Shown: positions 17,381-25,743, numbered from the stretch's first letter. The stretch: DNA of 64,000 bases from Firmicutes bacterium HGW-Firmicutes-7 (GCA_002841375.1 PGZO01000003.1:62001-126000), one strand, 5' to 3'. A program made the numbers and translations. Notes: generated from the letters alone by a model not told the origin.

Positions 17381-18154
17381 ATGTTAAAAATTGACAGACA
17401 AAAAGCTATAGAGGAGGAACTACGCGCTCATGGCAGTGTTCTCATATCCGATATGAGTCAAAAGCTAGATTGTAGCGAAGAAACGATTCGCCGAGATTTA
17501 AAAGAAATGGAAAAAGAAAAGAAATTAGCTCGTATCCATGGAGGCGCATTTTTACCTGAGGAGCACGACAAAAGTGTACCTATTCAATTAAGAGAAACTT
17601 TTTTCTCTACTGAAAAAGAACGCATGGCTTCTCATGTTATGAAAAATTACATTCAAGAAGAAGATATTATTATGTTAGATTGCAGCACCACATGTTTAAC
17701 ACTTGCCAAGCAATTGCTTCTATCAAATATGAAGTTAACGATTATTACTAATTCTCTTTGTATCTGCAATCTTTTTAGCACTGCTTCAACGAATAAGGTA
17801 AAACTCATATGTCTAGGTGGTACCCTACGCCAGAGATCTAGTTCTTATATTGGGTATCAAACCACTCAAGCACTCTCCACATATCTTGCTGATAAGTGTT
17901 TTATTAGCTGTCCTGCAATTGATATGAAACATGGACTAATTGATAATAACATGAATGAGGGACAGATAAGAAAAGGCTATATTCATCAAGCACGTCAACG
18001 TTTTTTAGTTGCAGATCATACCAAGTTTTCCGAAAAATCGGATGTTATAATTACTGGATTAAAAGACTTAGATGTCGTTATTACTAATAAACCACTCTCC
18101 AAGAGTTGGGAGCAAACATTGCAAGATGCAAACCTCTTCATCGATTATTGCTAA
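17381..18154 (+). CDS. DeoR-family transcriptional regulator
   Basis: This 257-residue regulator has an N-terminal winged helix with the DeoR hallmark CSEETIRRDLKEME (about residues 31-44) followed by RIHGGA, and a C-terminal sugar-phosphate-sensing domain (LDCSTTCLTLA, LGGTLR, and VADHTKF near residue 208). GAGAGGGAACAG precedes the ATG. It is co-transcribed with the iron alcohol dehydrogenase downstream and diverges from the nhaC-mtnK-mtnA operon, with TTGTAGTT boxes on both promoters. It is therefore the probable local repressor of the whole unit, responding to a phosphorylated sugar intermediate of the pathway. That regulation is inferred from position and motif, not shown. Confidence 0.9.
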   Translation: MLKIDRQKAIEEELRAHGSVLISDMSQKLDCSEETIRRDLKEMEKEKKLARIHGGAFLPEEHDKSVPIQLRETFFSTEKERMASHVMKNYIQEEDIIMLDCSTTCLTLAKQLLLSNMKLTIITNSLCICNLFSTASTNKVKLICLGGTLRQRSSSYIGYQTTQALSTYLADKCFISCPAIDMKHGLIDNNMNEGQIRKGYIHQARQRFLVADHTKFSEKSDVIITGLKDLDVVITNKPLSKSWEQTLQDANLFIDYC

Positions 18155-18176
18155 CTTATTATATTAGGAGGATTTT

Positions 18177-19343
18177 ATGCAAAACTTTCATTATCATAAC
18201 CCAGCTAGAATTATTTTTGGTGACAATTCCGAAAAAGAACTAAATACACTATTACAAGAATATAAAGTGTCATCGCTTCTATTAGTTTACAGCGGTGATT
18301 TCATTAAAGACTTAGGCATCTGGACTACTATTACAGATGCCTGCAATGAATTGAATATCCATTTTTACGAAAATGCTAACGTAGTTCCTAATCCCAAGGT
18401 TGAATTGGTTCGTGAATTAGTAACGCTTGGAAAAGAGCACGCTGTTGATTTCATACTTGCTGTTGGCGGTGGTAGCTCTATTGATACAGCTAAAGCCATT
18501 TCTCTTGGCATTCCCTATGAAGGCGATGTATGGGATTTCTTTGACGGTTCTGCATCTGCTAGAAGTTCAATACCAATAGGTGTAATTACAACGTTGCCTT
18601 CAAGTGGTTCTGAAACTTCAAACTGCTCTATTATCTCTAATGGCCTATTAAAACTAGGCTTTGAAGATGATATGATTATCCCACAATTTTCTATAATGAA
18701 CCCACGTTTCACCATGGGATTACCTGCTTATCAAACATCTTGTGGATGCGCAGATATTCTTTCTCACTTATTAGAGAGATATTTTACTGATACAACCTAT
18801 GTAGATACAACAGATTTCTTAATCGAAGGTGCTATAAAAGCGTTAATGTTGAATGCTGAACGTTTGATGAAAGATTCTAAAGACTACAATGCTCGTGCAG
18901 AAGTACAATGGTTAGCTTCCATAGCACATAACAATTTATTAGATACTGGTCGTCTTGCAGATTGGGGTTCTCATAGAATTGAACATGAATTAAGTTCACA
19001 GTACGGTATCACACACGGTGAAGGTATGGCTGTAATATTGGTTGCTTGGACAAAGTACATGGCTCAAAAAAAACCCACCAAGCTTGCTCAACTTGCCAAC
19101 CGTATATTCAATGTAGATTATCATGATTATACTGAAACTGAAATGGCATTTAAATTATCGGATCATTTAAAACGCTTCTTTATTTCTTTGAATTTAAAAA
19201 CTACGCTAAGCGAACTCAATATTGATGATTCTGCTTTCGAAGAAATGGCTATGAGAGCAACTGATCATGATACATCAACAGTTGGGCATTATATCCCATT
19301 ACACAAAAAAGAATTTATCGAAATTCTTAAATTAGCATTATAA
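18177..19343 (+). CDS. Iron-containing alcohol dehydrogenase
   Basis: This 388-residue group III alcohol dehydrogenase is of the butanol-dehydrogenase/YqhD type. NAD(P) is bound through GGGSSIDTAKAI near residue 100, and THGEGMAV near 280 carries a metal-binding histidine. The other metal ligands lie in CADILSHLLERYF and SHRIEHEL. Such enzymes reduce aldehydes to alcohols. GGAGG stands before the ATG. The gene follows the DeoR regulator by 22 bases. If the aldolase of the divergent operon releases acetaldehyde (from deoxyribulose phosphate) or methylthioacetaldehyde, this enzyme would detoxify it to ethanol or methylthioethanol. In the described anaerobic ethylene shunt an alcohol dehydrogenase plays this role. 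The exact aldehyde is not known. Confidence 0.88.
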   Translation: MQNFHYHNPARIIFGDNSEKELNTLLQEYKVSSLLLVYSGDFIKDLGIWTTITDACNELNIHFYENANVVPNPKVELVRELVTLGKEHAVDFILAVGGGSSIDTAKAISLGIPYEGDVWDFFDGSASARSSIPIGVITTLPSSGSETSNCSIISNGLLKLGFEDDMIIPQFSIMNPRFTMGLPAYQTSCGCADILSHLLERYFTDTTYVDTTDFLIEGAIKALMLNAERLMKDSKDYNARAEVQWLASIAHNNLLDTGRLADWGSHRIEHELSSQYGITHGEGMAVILVAWTKYMAQKKPTKLAQLANRIFNVDYHDYTETEMAFKLSDHLKRFFISLNLKTTLSELNIDDSAFEEMAMRATDHDTSTVGHYIPLHKKEFIEILKLAL

Positions 19344-19407
19344 TCATAAATTGTATTAAATACGCAAGTTCCTATGAGGGATTATGAAGCGCTATTAAAT
19401 TTATTAT

Positions 19408-19438
19408 AATAAAGGGATCCGATTACGATCCCTTTATT
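19408..19438. terminator. Bidirectional terminator between adh and hydrolase genes
   Basis: A 12-bp perfect stem (19408-19419 with 19427-19438, core AAAGGGATC/GATCCCTTT) with a 7-base loop sits between two convergent genes. The U-tract is weak on both sides. Confidence 0.7.
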
Positions 19439-19439
19439 A

Positions 19440-20270
19440 TTACAATATTCTTTTATCAATCCAGTCCTTTATATCCTCTATAACGACATCTTTTTCTTTT
19501 TCGTTAAGTATTTCATGGAAAAATCCTTCATATAACTTTAACTTTTTATCTATGGATGCAATTTCTCTATAAAGCCATTTCCCGGCTTCTGGAATGACGA
19601 TTCGATCATCCTCACCATGTAAGATTAAACATGGATATGTATATTTCTTGATATTTTCTTCAAGCCATACTGGTCCCTTTACAAAAACTTCACCTAATAG
19701 TTTTTGATTTGTTTCTTTGAGGACAAGTGGATCATTATCATAGGCATTAATCACTTCTTCATCTCTACATATAATGCTTGACAACGAGTTTGGTACTTTG
19801 ATTCTAGGCTCATTATCAAAATCAACTTTTTCCAAGTCTTCAAATATCGGTAGTTGAATGGTACATGGACCAGAAAAAACTTGTCCTGTAAGCTTATCCT
19901 TATATTTTACGCCATACCCTGCTGTAATGAATCCTCCCATGCTATGCCCTAACATAAATACAGGTAGATTAGCATACTCTTCCATGGCTAATTTCACTAT
20001 TTCATCTGCATCATCAATAAAATAAATGAAATTATCGATATACCCTCTTTCCCCTCCTGATTTACCGTGTCCTCTGTTATCAAATCGATAAACTCCATAA
20101 CCAAATTGATTAAACTTTTCCACTAAATAATCATACCTACCTAAGTGTTCACATAAACCATGTACAATTATCACTATGGCCTTTGGATTATTTGGAATAT
20201 CCTTTCTAAAATGCAACTCAGTCTCATCAAATGATTTAATTTGACCTTCAAAATTAATTTTATTCTCCAT
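19440..20270 (-). CDS. Alpha/beta hydrolase, monoacylglycerol lipase-like
   Basis: This 276-residue alpha/beta hydrolase has the oxyanion strand VIIVHGLCEHLGRY, FDNRGHGKSGG, and the nucleophile elbow GHSMGG near residue 112. The acid is in LHGEDDRIVIPEAG and the histidine in GFFHEILNE. This set matches lysophospholipase/monoacylglycerol-lipase proteins, soluble enzymes that cleave monoacyl lipids. The short lid region (VFSGPCTIQLP) is typical. GGAGG is present 8 bases before the ATG. It stands alone, ending at a bidirectional terminator. Carboxylesterase activity on other small esters is equally possible. Confidence 0.85.
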   Translation of the reverse strand: MENKINFEGQIKSFDETELHFRKDIPNNPKAIVIIVHGLCEHLGRYDYLVEKFNQFGYGVYRFDNRGHGKSGGERGYIDNFIYFIDDADEIVKLAMEEYANLPVFMLGHSMGGFITAGYGVKYKDKLTGQVFSGPCTIQLPIFEDLEKVDFDNEPRIKVPNSLSSIICRDEEVINAYDNDPLVLKETNQKLLGEVFVKGPVWLEENIKKYTYPCLILHGEDDRIVIPEAGKWLYREIASIDKKLKLYEGFFHEILNEKEKDVVIEDIKDWIDKRIL

Positions 20271-20429
20271 ACTACATACCTCCTTATATTATTGTTCTTT
20301 AACTATTTTATCATTCTCGTACAATAAAATTTGTCAAACCTAGTAGTTAATAATTGTTAATTAATTTTCTAATACGAATAATGTAGCGTTGTTTATCTAA
20401 TAATAACCATATGAGGAGGAGGTGATATC

Positions 20430-20582
20430 ATGGAAGATTTTAAAAACAATTCTGGCAGAGACAATAACAACAATAATAATAACAATAATAACGATTTGAA
20501 CAACAATAAGAATAACGAAAATAACAAAAATAAAAACAATAGGAATAACAATAATAATAACAATAATAACAACAATAATTAA
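20430..20582 (+). CDS. Asparagine-rich micro-protein
   Basis: The ATG at 20430-20432 follows an unusually strong ribosome binding site (GAGGAGGTGATATC). It opens a 50-residue frame: MEDFKNNSGRD, ten asparagines, DLNNNK, a mixed N/K/E stretch, and a terminal run of twelve asparagines. About two thirds of the residues are asparagine, encoded by mixed AAT and AAC, so it is not a simple trinucleotide repeat. The reverse strand shows only a leucine-rich shadow. A bidirectional terminator lies about 65 bases downstream. Low-complexity Asn/Gln-rich proteins occur in spore coats and as disordered linkers; no function can be assigned. The strong binding site and the mixed codons are the reasons to call it real. 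Confidence 0.7.
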   Translation: MEDFKNNSGRDNNNNNNNNNNDLNNNKNNENNKNKNNRNNNNNNNNNNNN

Positions 20583-20646
20583 TTACAACAAATATTAACA
20601 TGTAGCGTAATTATTAAAAACAAAAGAAAAAGATTCTTACCTAAAC

Positions 20647-20693
20647 AAAAGTGGTATCAACATCAGTATTAAACTGACTTTGGTACCACTTTT
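20647..20693. terminator. Bidirectional terminator after the Asn-rich gene and mrdA
   Basis: AAAAGTGGTA at 20647-20656 pairs with TACCACTTTT at 20684-20693, with an inner CAGT/ACTG stem. It lies between the rightward micro-gene and the leftward PBP2 gene. Confidence 0.8.
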
Positions 20694-20739
20694 ATTATAA
20701 TCTATATATCTATATTCTATAATTATGAAGGATTATCAG

Positions 20740-23499
20740 CTAATCTAAAATGTGATTAAATGATGCTTCATTATTTAATTCTTCTACTTCAAATTGATAA
20801 TAAGCGCTTATAACATCTTTCGCTACTATGGTTGGTACGGAGGAACCATATCCAAACGGAATAACAACAGAAATGCTTATTTCTGGTTTATCAAAAGGCG
20901 CGTAGCCTACAAAAACACCATGGTCAGGCCTTCTATTTGACTGTTGCGCAGTACCCGTCTTTCCTGCAACTTGGATTGGCAAACCTGAAAATATAGCTTT
21001 TGCTGTTCCTTGATTGCCAGATGTGACCTGTAGCATCCCTTGTTGAACTGTTTTCAGATAATGTGAATTGAAGTTAGTACTCCAACTTTTTTCCGATGTT
21101 TTATCAAAAAAAAGAGTTCCATTTGTTTCAGTAATCTTATCAATAACATTGAGCTCATAACTTATGCCACCATTTGCAAGTATTGATACATATCGTGCTA
21201 ATTGTATAGGCGTAAAGCTATTATTGGATTGTCCAATAGAAGAACGTACTGCATCGATATTTGGCAAGGTAGACGCTGCCTCATCTATCTCAATCCCCGT
21301 TTTTGTACCAAGCCCTAATAGATTTGCATATTTATTCAGTGCTCTGACACCTTTTACATCTTGATAGGAACCATCAGAATCAATTGATAGTCGGTAACCC
21401 ATTTCATAATAAAAATCATTGCAAGATACTTCTAATGCATTAGAAACTGTTAAATCTCCATGCGTACGGCCATAGGCATAAATCCAGCATTTTGCAGGTG
21501 GAAATACTTTTTTAAAAATACCTAGGCAGGTAATGTATTCATTTGGTTCAACAACCCCTTCTTCAAGTGCAGCTAGTGCGGCAACCATTTTATAAGTTGA
21601 ACCTGGTGCTGTTTTTCCTTGTGTAGCCATGGGGAATAATGGCTTTGATGGATCCTTAAGCAACTTTAAATAATATTCGTAGTCAAAATTATTAACCAAT
21701 CGATTATTATCGTAACTTGGATAACTAACCATTGCTAACACCTCTCCTGTATTTACGTCTGTTACAACGACTGCACCTGAGTATGGATCAAGTGCTAATT
21801 GTTGTGGCGTAATTTCAAGATTAGTAATTTTTTCTTTCATAAATGCAGTGCTACTCAATCTTCCACTTTTAAGACGCTTCAATTGTTCCTCTGATGCAGA
21901 TACAATGCCTTGCTCTACTAGTGCAACACTTAAATCTATATATGAAAAGCTTTCTTGGTTCGCTAAATAAGTATAGATCTCTCTTTTAAAGGTAACATAA
22001 TTTATGTATTCACTCAAAATAATATCTTTTATCACTTCATAGGTGCTTCTACCTTCCCTGCTTTGGGTCTCAATCACAAGAAAATTCATGGTTATATACT
22101 CTTCAAGTAGTTGCTTAAAGGTAATTTCTCTATTCGTAAACTGGGTATATAAGGGGATATCTTTAAATCCTGCTAAAAGATAACCTTCTTCATTAAGCTT
22201 ATTTAATATGAACTTATAATAATGTATATCTTCTTTTGCTGGGAATACTGAATCATTTAACAAAGAAACTTCTAGTTGACTAATGAGCCTACTATACGCA
22301 TTAAAAAAAGTATTATATAGATTTCTTTGCCTTTGTCCATCAATTGACTCTTCTATCTTTTGAATAGAGTACATATCGTTTACAAACAATGAACCAAAAA
22401 CGTCTCTCATTAACGTAACACCGTCATCTTTGTCTCCATCTGAATAGCCGCTGCTCATGCTTAATGTGCTTTGTAGTAAATAAGCAAGCTTTTGTTCCAG
22501 AATATTATAACTTGCAATTTGCAAATCTCTGTCAATTGTTAAATAGACGTCTTTACCTAACGATGGTTCTATTGTTTCTAAAATATTTCTAGTTCTTCCA
22601 AAATTATCAACTTCAACTTTTTGTATGCCATCTTCTCCTTTTAAATAAATCTCCATTTCCTGTTCAATGCCTATTTTCCCTACTGTATCATTTGCAGAAT
22701 AGCCTAAAGGTTTTAACTTCTCATAAGTATCTATGTCAATTCTATTTGTATAGCCTATAATATGAGAAAAGTACTTGGCATCATTATAAAAACGTTGTGG
22801 ATCCTCAACAATAGATACTCCTGGAAACTTCATAATACTTTCTTCAATATTCGCCAAAGTTCTATCATTAATATTAATTGCTATCGTTTCTAGCTGATAT
22901 TGTGTATATCTATTCATCCATAGAGGATATCTAATATTTAAAATTGCTAAAACATCTTCATTTGAATACGTATCCTTTGGAATCTCAAAAAGTTCATCCC
23001 GTAAATACTTAAACACATCTTGTGCTGACATATTCATTTCTTCATCATTCAGTGTAGAAGTTGTATTGCCAACAAAAATATTTTTTTTAAATTTTATTAT
23101 TTGTGACGCAGTCTGAGTGAATACAAATGTTCCATCTTCACTAATGGTTATTGGTAACTCCTTGACAAGTTCACTGCCGCTTTTTTTAATAATACTACTA
23201 AGCTCATAAATCATTTTATTCATATTGTCAACTCGAATGCTACCATCTAAAAGCACATTATAGGCAAGCATATTTTCTGCTAAAGGATAACCATATCTAT
23301 CATAAATATTGCCTCGTTGTCCTTCTAACTTTCTTTCCTTCAGAATACTCAAACTAAATGCATTGTCAAGCCTTTCGCCTTGAATAACTTGCAACTCAAA
23401 AATTCGATTATATAAAACCATAAACATTACTAATATAATAACTAAACAAATAACTAGTCTATTCGAGATTATTTTACGAACATATTTAATGATTTTCAT
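20740..23499 (-). CDS. mrdA: Penicillin-binding protein 2 with large insertion
   Basis: This 919-residue class B penicillin-binding protein is a cell-wall transpeptidase for the elongation machinery. It has a cytoplasmic N-terminus, one membrane anchor (about residues 13-32), a dimerisation domain with GQRGNIYDRYG, and the transpeptidase motifs SxxK (PGSTYK, about 634-637), SxN (SCN, about 692-694) and KTG (about 847-849). Between TIDRDLQ (about 321) and the QLALDPYSGAVVV strand (about 567) lie roughly 230 extra residues, mostly predicted helical; typical MrdA proteins are 600-750 residues. The start was placed at the ATG at 23497-23499 (AAGGA 6 bases upstream), which overlaps the stop of a histidine-kinase remnant by ATGA. 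It is the last gene of the lgt cluster. Confidence 0.92.
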   Translation of the reverse strand: MKIIKYVRKIISNRLVICLVIILVMFMVLYNRIFELQVIQGERLDNAFSLSILKERKLEGQRGNIYDRYGYPLAENMLAYNVLLDGSIRVDNMNKMIYELSSIIKKSGSELVKELPITISEDGTFVFTQTASQIIKFKKNIFVGNTTSTLNDEEMNMSAQDVFKYLRDELFEIPKDTYSNEDVLAILNIRYPLWMNRYTQYQLETIAININDRTLANIEESIMKFPGVSIVEDPQRFYNDAKYFSHIIGYTNRIDIDTYEKLKPLGYSANDTVGKIGIEQEMEIYLKGEDGIQKVEVDNFGRTRNILETIEPSLGKDVYLTIDRDLQIASYNILEQKLAYLLQSTLSMSSGYSDGDKDDGVTLMRDVFGSLFVNDMYSIQKIEESIDGQRQRNLYNTFFNAYSRLISQLEVSLLNDSVFPAKEDIHYYKFILNKLNEEGYLLAGFKDIPLYTQFTNREITFKQLLEEYITMNFLVIETQSREGRSTYEVIKDIILSEYINYVTFKREIYTYLANQESFSYIDLSVALVEQGIVSASEEQLKRLKSGRLSSTAFMKEKITNLEITPQQLALDPYSGAVVVTDVNTGEVLAMVSYPSYDNNRLVNNFDYEYYLKLLKDPSKPLFPMATQGKTAPGSTYKMVAALAALEEGVVEPNEYITCLGIFKKVFPPAKCWIYAYGRTHGDLTVSNALEVSCNDFYYEMGYRLSIDSDGSYQDVKGVRALNKYANLLGLGTKTGIEIDEAASTLPNIDAVRSSIGQSNNSFTPIQLARYVSILANGGISYELNVIDKITETNGTLFFDKTSEKSWSTNFNSHYLKTVQQGMLQVTSGNQGTAKAIFSGLPIQVAGKTGTAQQSNRRPDHGVFVGYAPFDKPEISISVVIPFGYGSSVPTIVAKDVISAYYQFEVEELNNEASFNHILD

Positions 23500-23783
23500 A
23501 CTATATCCTTGATTTCTTTTTTTTGTAAAATGTACCACTTGTTGCCGAATTGCTTCTTCTTCAATTCTTCTACCACATTATTAAGTAACAGCAAAAGATT
23601 AATGACGTTTTTATCAAGTTTAATTTCATCACTTTCCATTATGGTTAAATCCGAAAGGTCCTTTATTAATTTTGTTAATCTCATAATCTCATCATGAACA
23701 ATAGATAGTTTCTCAGGATTTGGTTGCCATACCCCATCCATACTCCAAATAGTAACGAAGCTACTATAAGCCAAAACGCCCAA
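23496..23783 (-). pseudogene. Sensor histidine kinase remnant (HisKA region only)
   Basis: The 95-codon frame contains a stretch that reads like the dimerisation/phosphoacceptor region of BaeS-type sensor kinases: MDGVWQPNPEKL, then HDEIMRLTKLIKDLSDL and a following helix. The membrane sensor part, the histidine box proper and the whole ATPase domain are missing. The only upstream start is a TTG without a ribosome binding site, five bases from the stop of the NusG-II gene. Its own stop overlaps the PBP2 start as ATGA, so the deletion seems to have left the operon junction intact. I read it as the residue of a decayed kinase gene. A short functional protein is possible but unsupported. Confidence 0.65.
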
Positions 23784-23788
23784 TGGGT

Positions 23789-24184
23789 CTAGAACGCAAT
23801 ACTATCAATCTCTAGAATTTCATCACTTATAAAGCTAATACTAAGACGATTGGGTAAACATACAATTGTTTTGAGGTTACTATCAATCCAACCTGTCTTA
23901 GAACATATGGCTTTGGGACAAATTGCTATATTCATCGGTAGCATTCTAACTTTATCATCTTTTACTTCAAGCTGCCCACTTCCGCCATTGAAATTAAAGT
24001 CATATATGCCATCTTGTTTTAATTCCTCTTGTGTAAGCTGAACTATCAATTCTCCATCTTGTCGTACAACTACAGTATCATTTGGTGATTTTCGTGTATT
24101 AATAACAAGCATCCCATACGATGATATTGAAATAATTAAACTTATTATAATTATGATTTTATCATGAAATGTAATAGATTTCAT
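23789..24184 (-). CDS. NusG domain II-containing membrane-anchored protein
   Basis: This 131-residue protein has an N-terminal membrane segment (about residues 11-28) and a beta-rich extracytoplasmic domain. The domain has the NusG-II signature: CPKAICSKTGWI followed by IVCLPNRLSI, with three conserved cysteines. Proteins of this family are often found beside ApbE, Gx transporters or Lgt in Clostridia and are thought to assist exported-protein assembly. The start chosen is the ATG at 24182-24184, 2 bases after the lgt stop, with AGGGATAAAC upstream; the longer frame would begin inside lgt without a binding site. Coupled to lgt in expression. Confidence 0.82.
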   Translation of the reverse strand: MKSITFHDKIIIIISLIISISSYGMLVINTRKSPNDTVVVRQDGELIVQLTQEELKQDGIYDFNFNGGSGQLEVKDDKVRMLPMNIAICPKAICSKTGWIDSNLKTIVCLPNRLSISFISDEILEIDSIAF

Positions 24185-24186
24185 GT

Positions 24187-25029
24187 TTATCCCTGTATAA
24201 AGTAAAATATTATAATGGAAGCAACCATTAAAGTTAATGTTATTAACCCATCTAGCAACCATCCTTTTATTTTTGTTCTTTTTGATTCAATATTAATAGT
24301 CGGCGTATCTTGTTTCTTTTTCCTTGCCATATACATCACAATAATGGCACCTATTATAAAGAGTACACTCAATAAATGGGATATTGAAAACCAGCCTGCG
24401 ACTGATGGATTATTTCTGAATAGTTCAACCACGCCTCTATTAATTGAAAAAAGTATGATATACCATAGAAAAATCTGTCCATTATATCGAATATTTTTTC
24501 GTTTTCTCCATAAAAAGAAAAAAACCAAATAATTCATCAAGAATTCATATACCTGCGCAGGGTGTAGAAGTTGTCCCTGACGTTCTATGCCCCAAGGAAA
24601 AGGTACTGACATAACTTTACCAAAAACATCACAACCAATTCTGCCAATGCCTTGTCCCAAAATAATTCCTGGAGCAATGGCATCTGCATATTTAAAAAAT
24701 CCCAACTTGTTTTTTCTAAAATAAATAATTCCAAAAACAAAGGCTCCAATTAAGCCTCCATGTATGGACAAACCACCTTCATTGATTTTAAGGATGTCTA
24801 TTGGGTTTTTAAGGTAGTAGGATAAATTATAAAAAAGAATAAAAAACAACCTTGCACCAACCACGGCAGAAATCATCGAATATAATGCAATATCAAACAA
24901 TTTTTCAACTTGAAGCTTTTTTCTTTTAACTTCAAGATATGCAATTAGTAATCCTCCCAGCATTCCTAATGCAATCATCACACCAAAAAAGTGAACTGGA
25001 TAACCGAATATATAAAATAAAACTTTCAT
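24187..25029 (-). CDS. lgt: Prolipoprotein diacylglyceryl transferase
   Basis: This 280-residue integral membrane enzyme transfers diacylglycerol from phosphatidylglycerol to the lipobox cysteine of prolipoproteins. The family landmarks are present: GGLSIHGGLIGA with the catalytic-region histidine, the conserved arginine in GQGIGRIGCDVFG, and LLHPAQVYE. About seven hydrophobic segments are visible, with an extra lysine-rich loop and membrane segment at the C-terminus. GAGGAG stands 5 bases before the ATG. It heads the lgt, NusG-II, kinase-remnant, mrdA series and follows a group of small membrane protein genes in the same direction. A lipoprotein that would need this enzyme is encoded at 55588. 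Confidence 0.93.
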   Translation of the reverse strand: MKVLFYIFGYPVHFFGVMIALGMLGGLLIAYLEVKRKKLQVEKLFDIALYSMISAVVGARLFFILFYNLSYYLKNPIDILKINEGGLSIHGGLIGAFVFGIIYFRKNKLGFFKYADAIAPGIILGQGIGRIGCDVFGKVMSVPFPWGIERQGQLLHPAQVYEFLMNYLVFFFLWRKRKNIRYNGQIFLWYIILFSINRGVVELFRNNPSVAGWFSISHLLSVLFIIGAIIVMYMARKKKQDTPTINIESKRTKIKGWLLDGLITLTLMVASIIIFYFIQG

Positions 25030-25092
25030 AATAGCTCCTCTCTACATTCCTATAGAATCCTAAAAAGGAATGAACTTGTATCAATTAAAAGA

Positions 25093-25413
25093 TTAATCAT
25101 TACCTTGTTTTATGTGCAATTGCTGATCGCCTTGAATGTTGTTGGTGTTACTACCTTTACTGTTTCCACTTTTATCTTTGCGAAACATCATAGGGATCAT
25201 CATAACATGCATCAATGGACAGAGAATCAGTATTGCAAAAGGTAGGATGCTCTTCAGTGCCGGACTGTCTATTTTTAAAATAGGTAACAGCAATAACAGT
25301 ACAATAGGGATTGCACAGCACAACACCATCATCAACATCATGTGCCCACCGTGGCCCTTATGCCTTTTTTTATTGTTGTTTGAATCTTGATTTTTTGACC
25401 CGTGACAATTCAT
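25093..25413 (-). CDS. Small His/Met-rich membrane protein
   Basis: This 106-residue protein starts with a polar, histidine-rich segment (KKRHKGHGGHMM) and continues into two hydrophobic segments (about residues 27-47 and 53-74) separated by a short polar turn. A further MHVMMIPMMF stretch and a polar Asn/Gln-rich tail follow. The clustered His and Met residues suggest binding of copper or another soft metal, but this is only inference. GGAGG stands before the ATG. It is in line with the isoprenylcysteine-methyltransferase-like and spermidine-synthase-like genes, and another Cys/His-rich micro-protein lies at 28872. I do not recognise a named family with confidence. Confidence 0.75.
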   Translation of the reverse strand: MNCHGSKNQDSNNNKKRHKGHGGHMMLMMVLCCAIPIVLLLLLPILKIDSPALKSILPFAILILCPLMHVMMIPMMFRKDKSGNSKGSNTNNIQGDQQLHIKQGND

Positions 25414-25436
25414 ATAACTTTACCTCCAGTTATTAT

Positions 25437-25577
25437 TTTAGACTATCGCCTTCAAATACATGTTCTCTCTGGCTTTCTCCGCCAATGTTTTTTAACACCA
25501 ACCTAAGTCACCCCTATATCAATGTTGCCCTGCTGATTGACTGTCATATACTTTGCAATATCATTTGGCTCATTTCC
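25437..25577 (-). pseudogene. Decayed 3' extension of the small membrane protein gene
   Basis: Directly after the TAG that ends the frame at 25578, the same frame continues as GNEPNDIAKYMTVNQQGN-, then IDIGVT and a second TAG. After a one-base shift it reads KTLAEKARENMYLKAIV before a stop. The protein-like composition suggests that a longer extracytoplasmic domain once followed the membrane anchor and was broken by two stops and a frameshift. There is no ribosome binding site for an independent gene. Confidence 0.45.
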
Positions 25578-25739
25578 CTAGTTAACCGGTACTTCCTTCT
25601 TTGTTTGCAACGGTACTTTTTCATCTGATATCTCTATGTCAACGCCTGTTTTATCTTTGTTACTCATAATAATAGCTATAATCCCAAGAAACAAAAGTAA
25701 CCCAAGCACAAATATTACTACTTTTCTACTGTAACTCAT
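25578..25739 (-). CDS. Small single-pass membrane protein, probably truncated
   Basis: The ATG at 25737-25739, with GAGGTGATGTC just before it, opens a 53-residue frame: a short basic start (MSYSRK), one long membrane segment (VVIFVLGLLLFLGIIAIIM) and a charged tail. It starts 4 bases after the methyltransferase-family gene, so it is translated in the same operon. It ends at an amber codon; beyond that codon the same frame reads like continued protein, so this may be the surviving N-terminal anchor of a longer protein. Function unknown. Confidence 0.6.
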   Translation of the reverse strand: MSYSRKVVIFVLGLLLFLGIIAIIMSNKDKTGVDIEISDEKVPLQTKKEVPVN

Positions 25740-25743
25740 GACA

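Noticed and set aside
20393-20575. Leucine-rich minus-strand ORF of 60 residues
   Set aside because: It is the reverse of the Asn-rich plus-strand gene, has no ribosome binding site and is pure low complexity.
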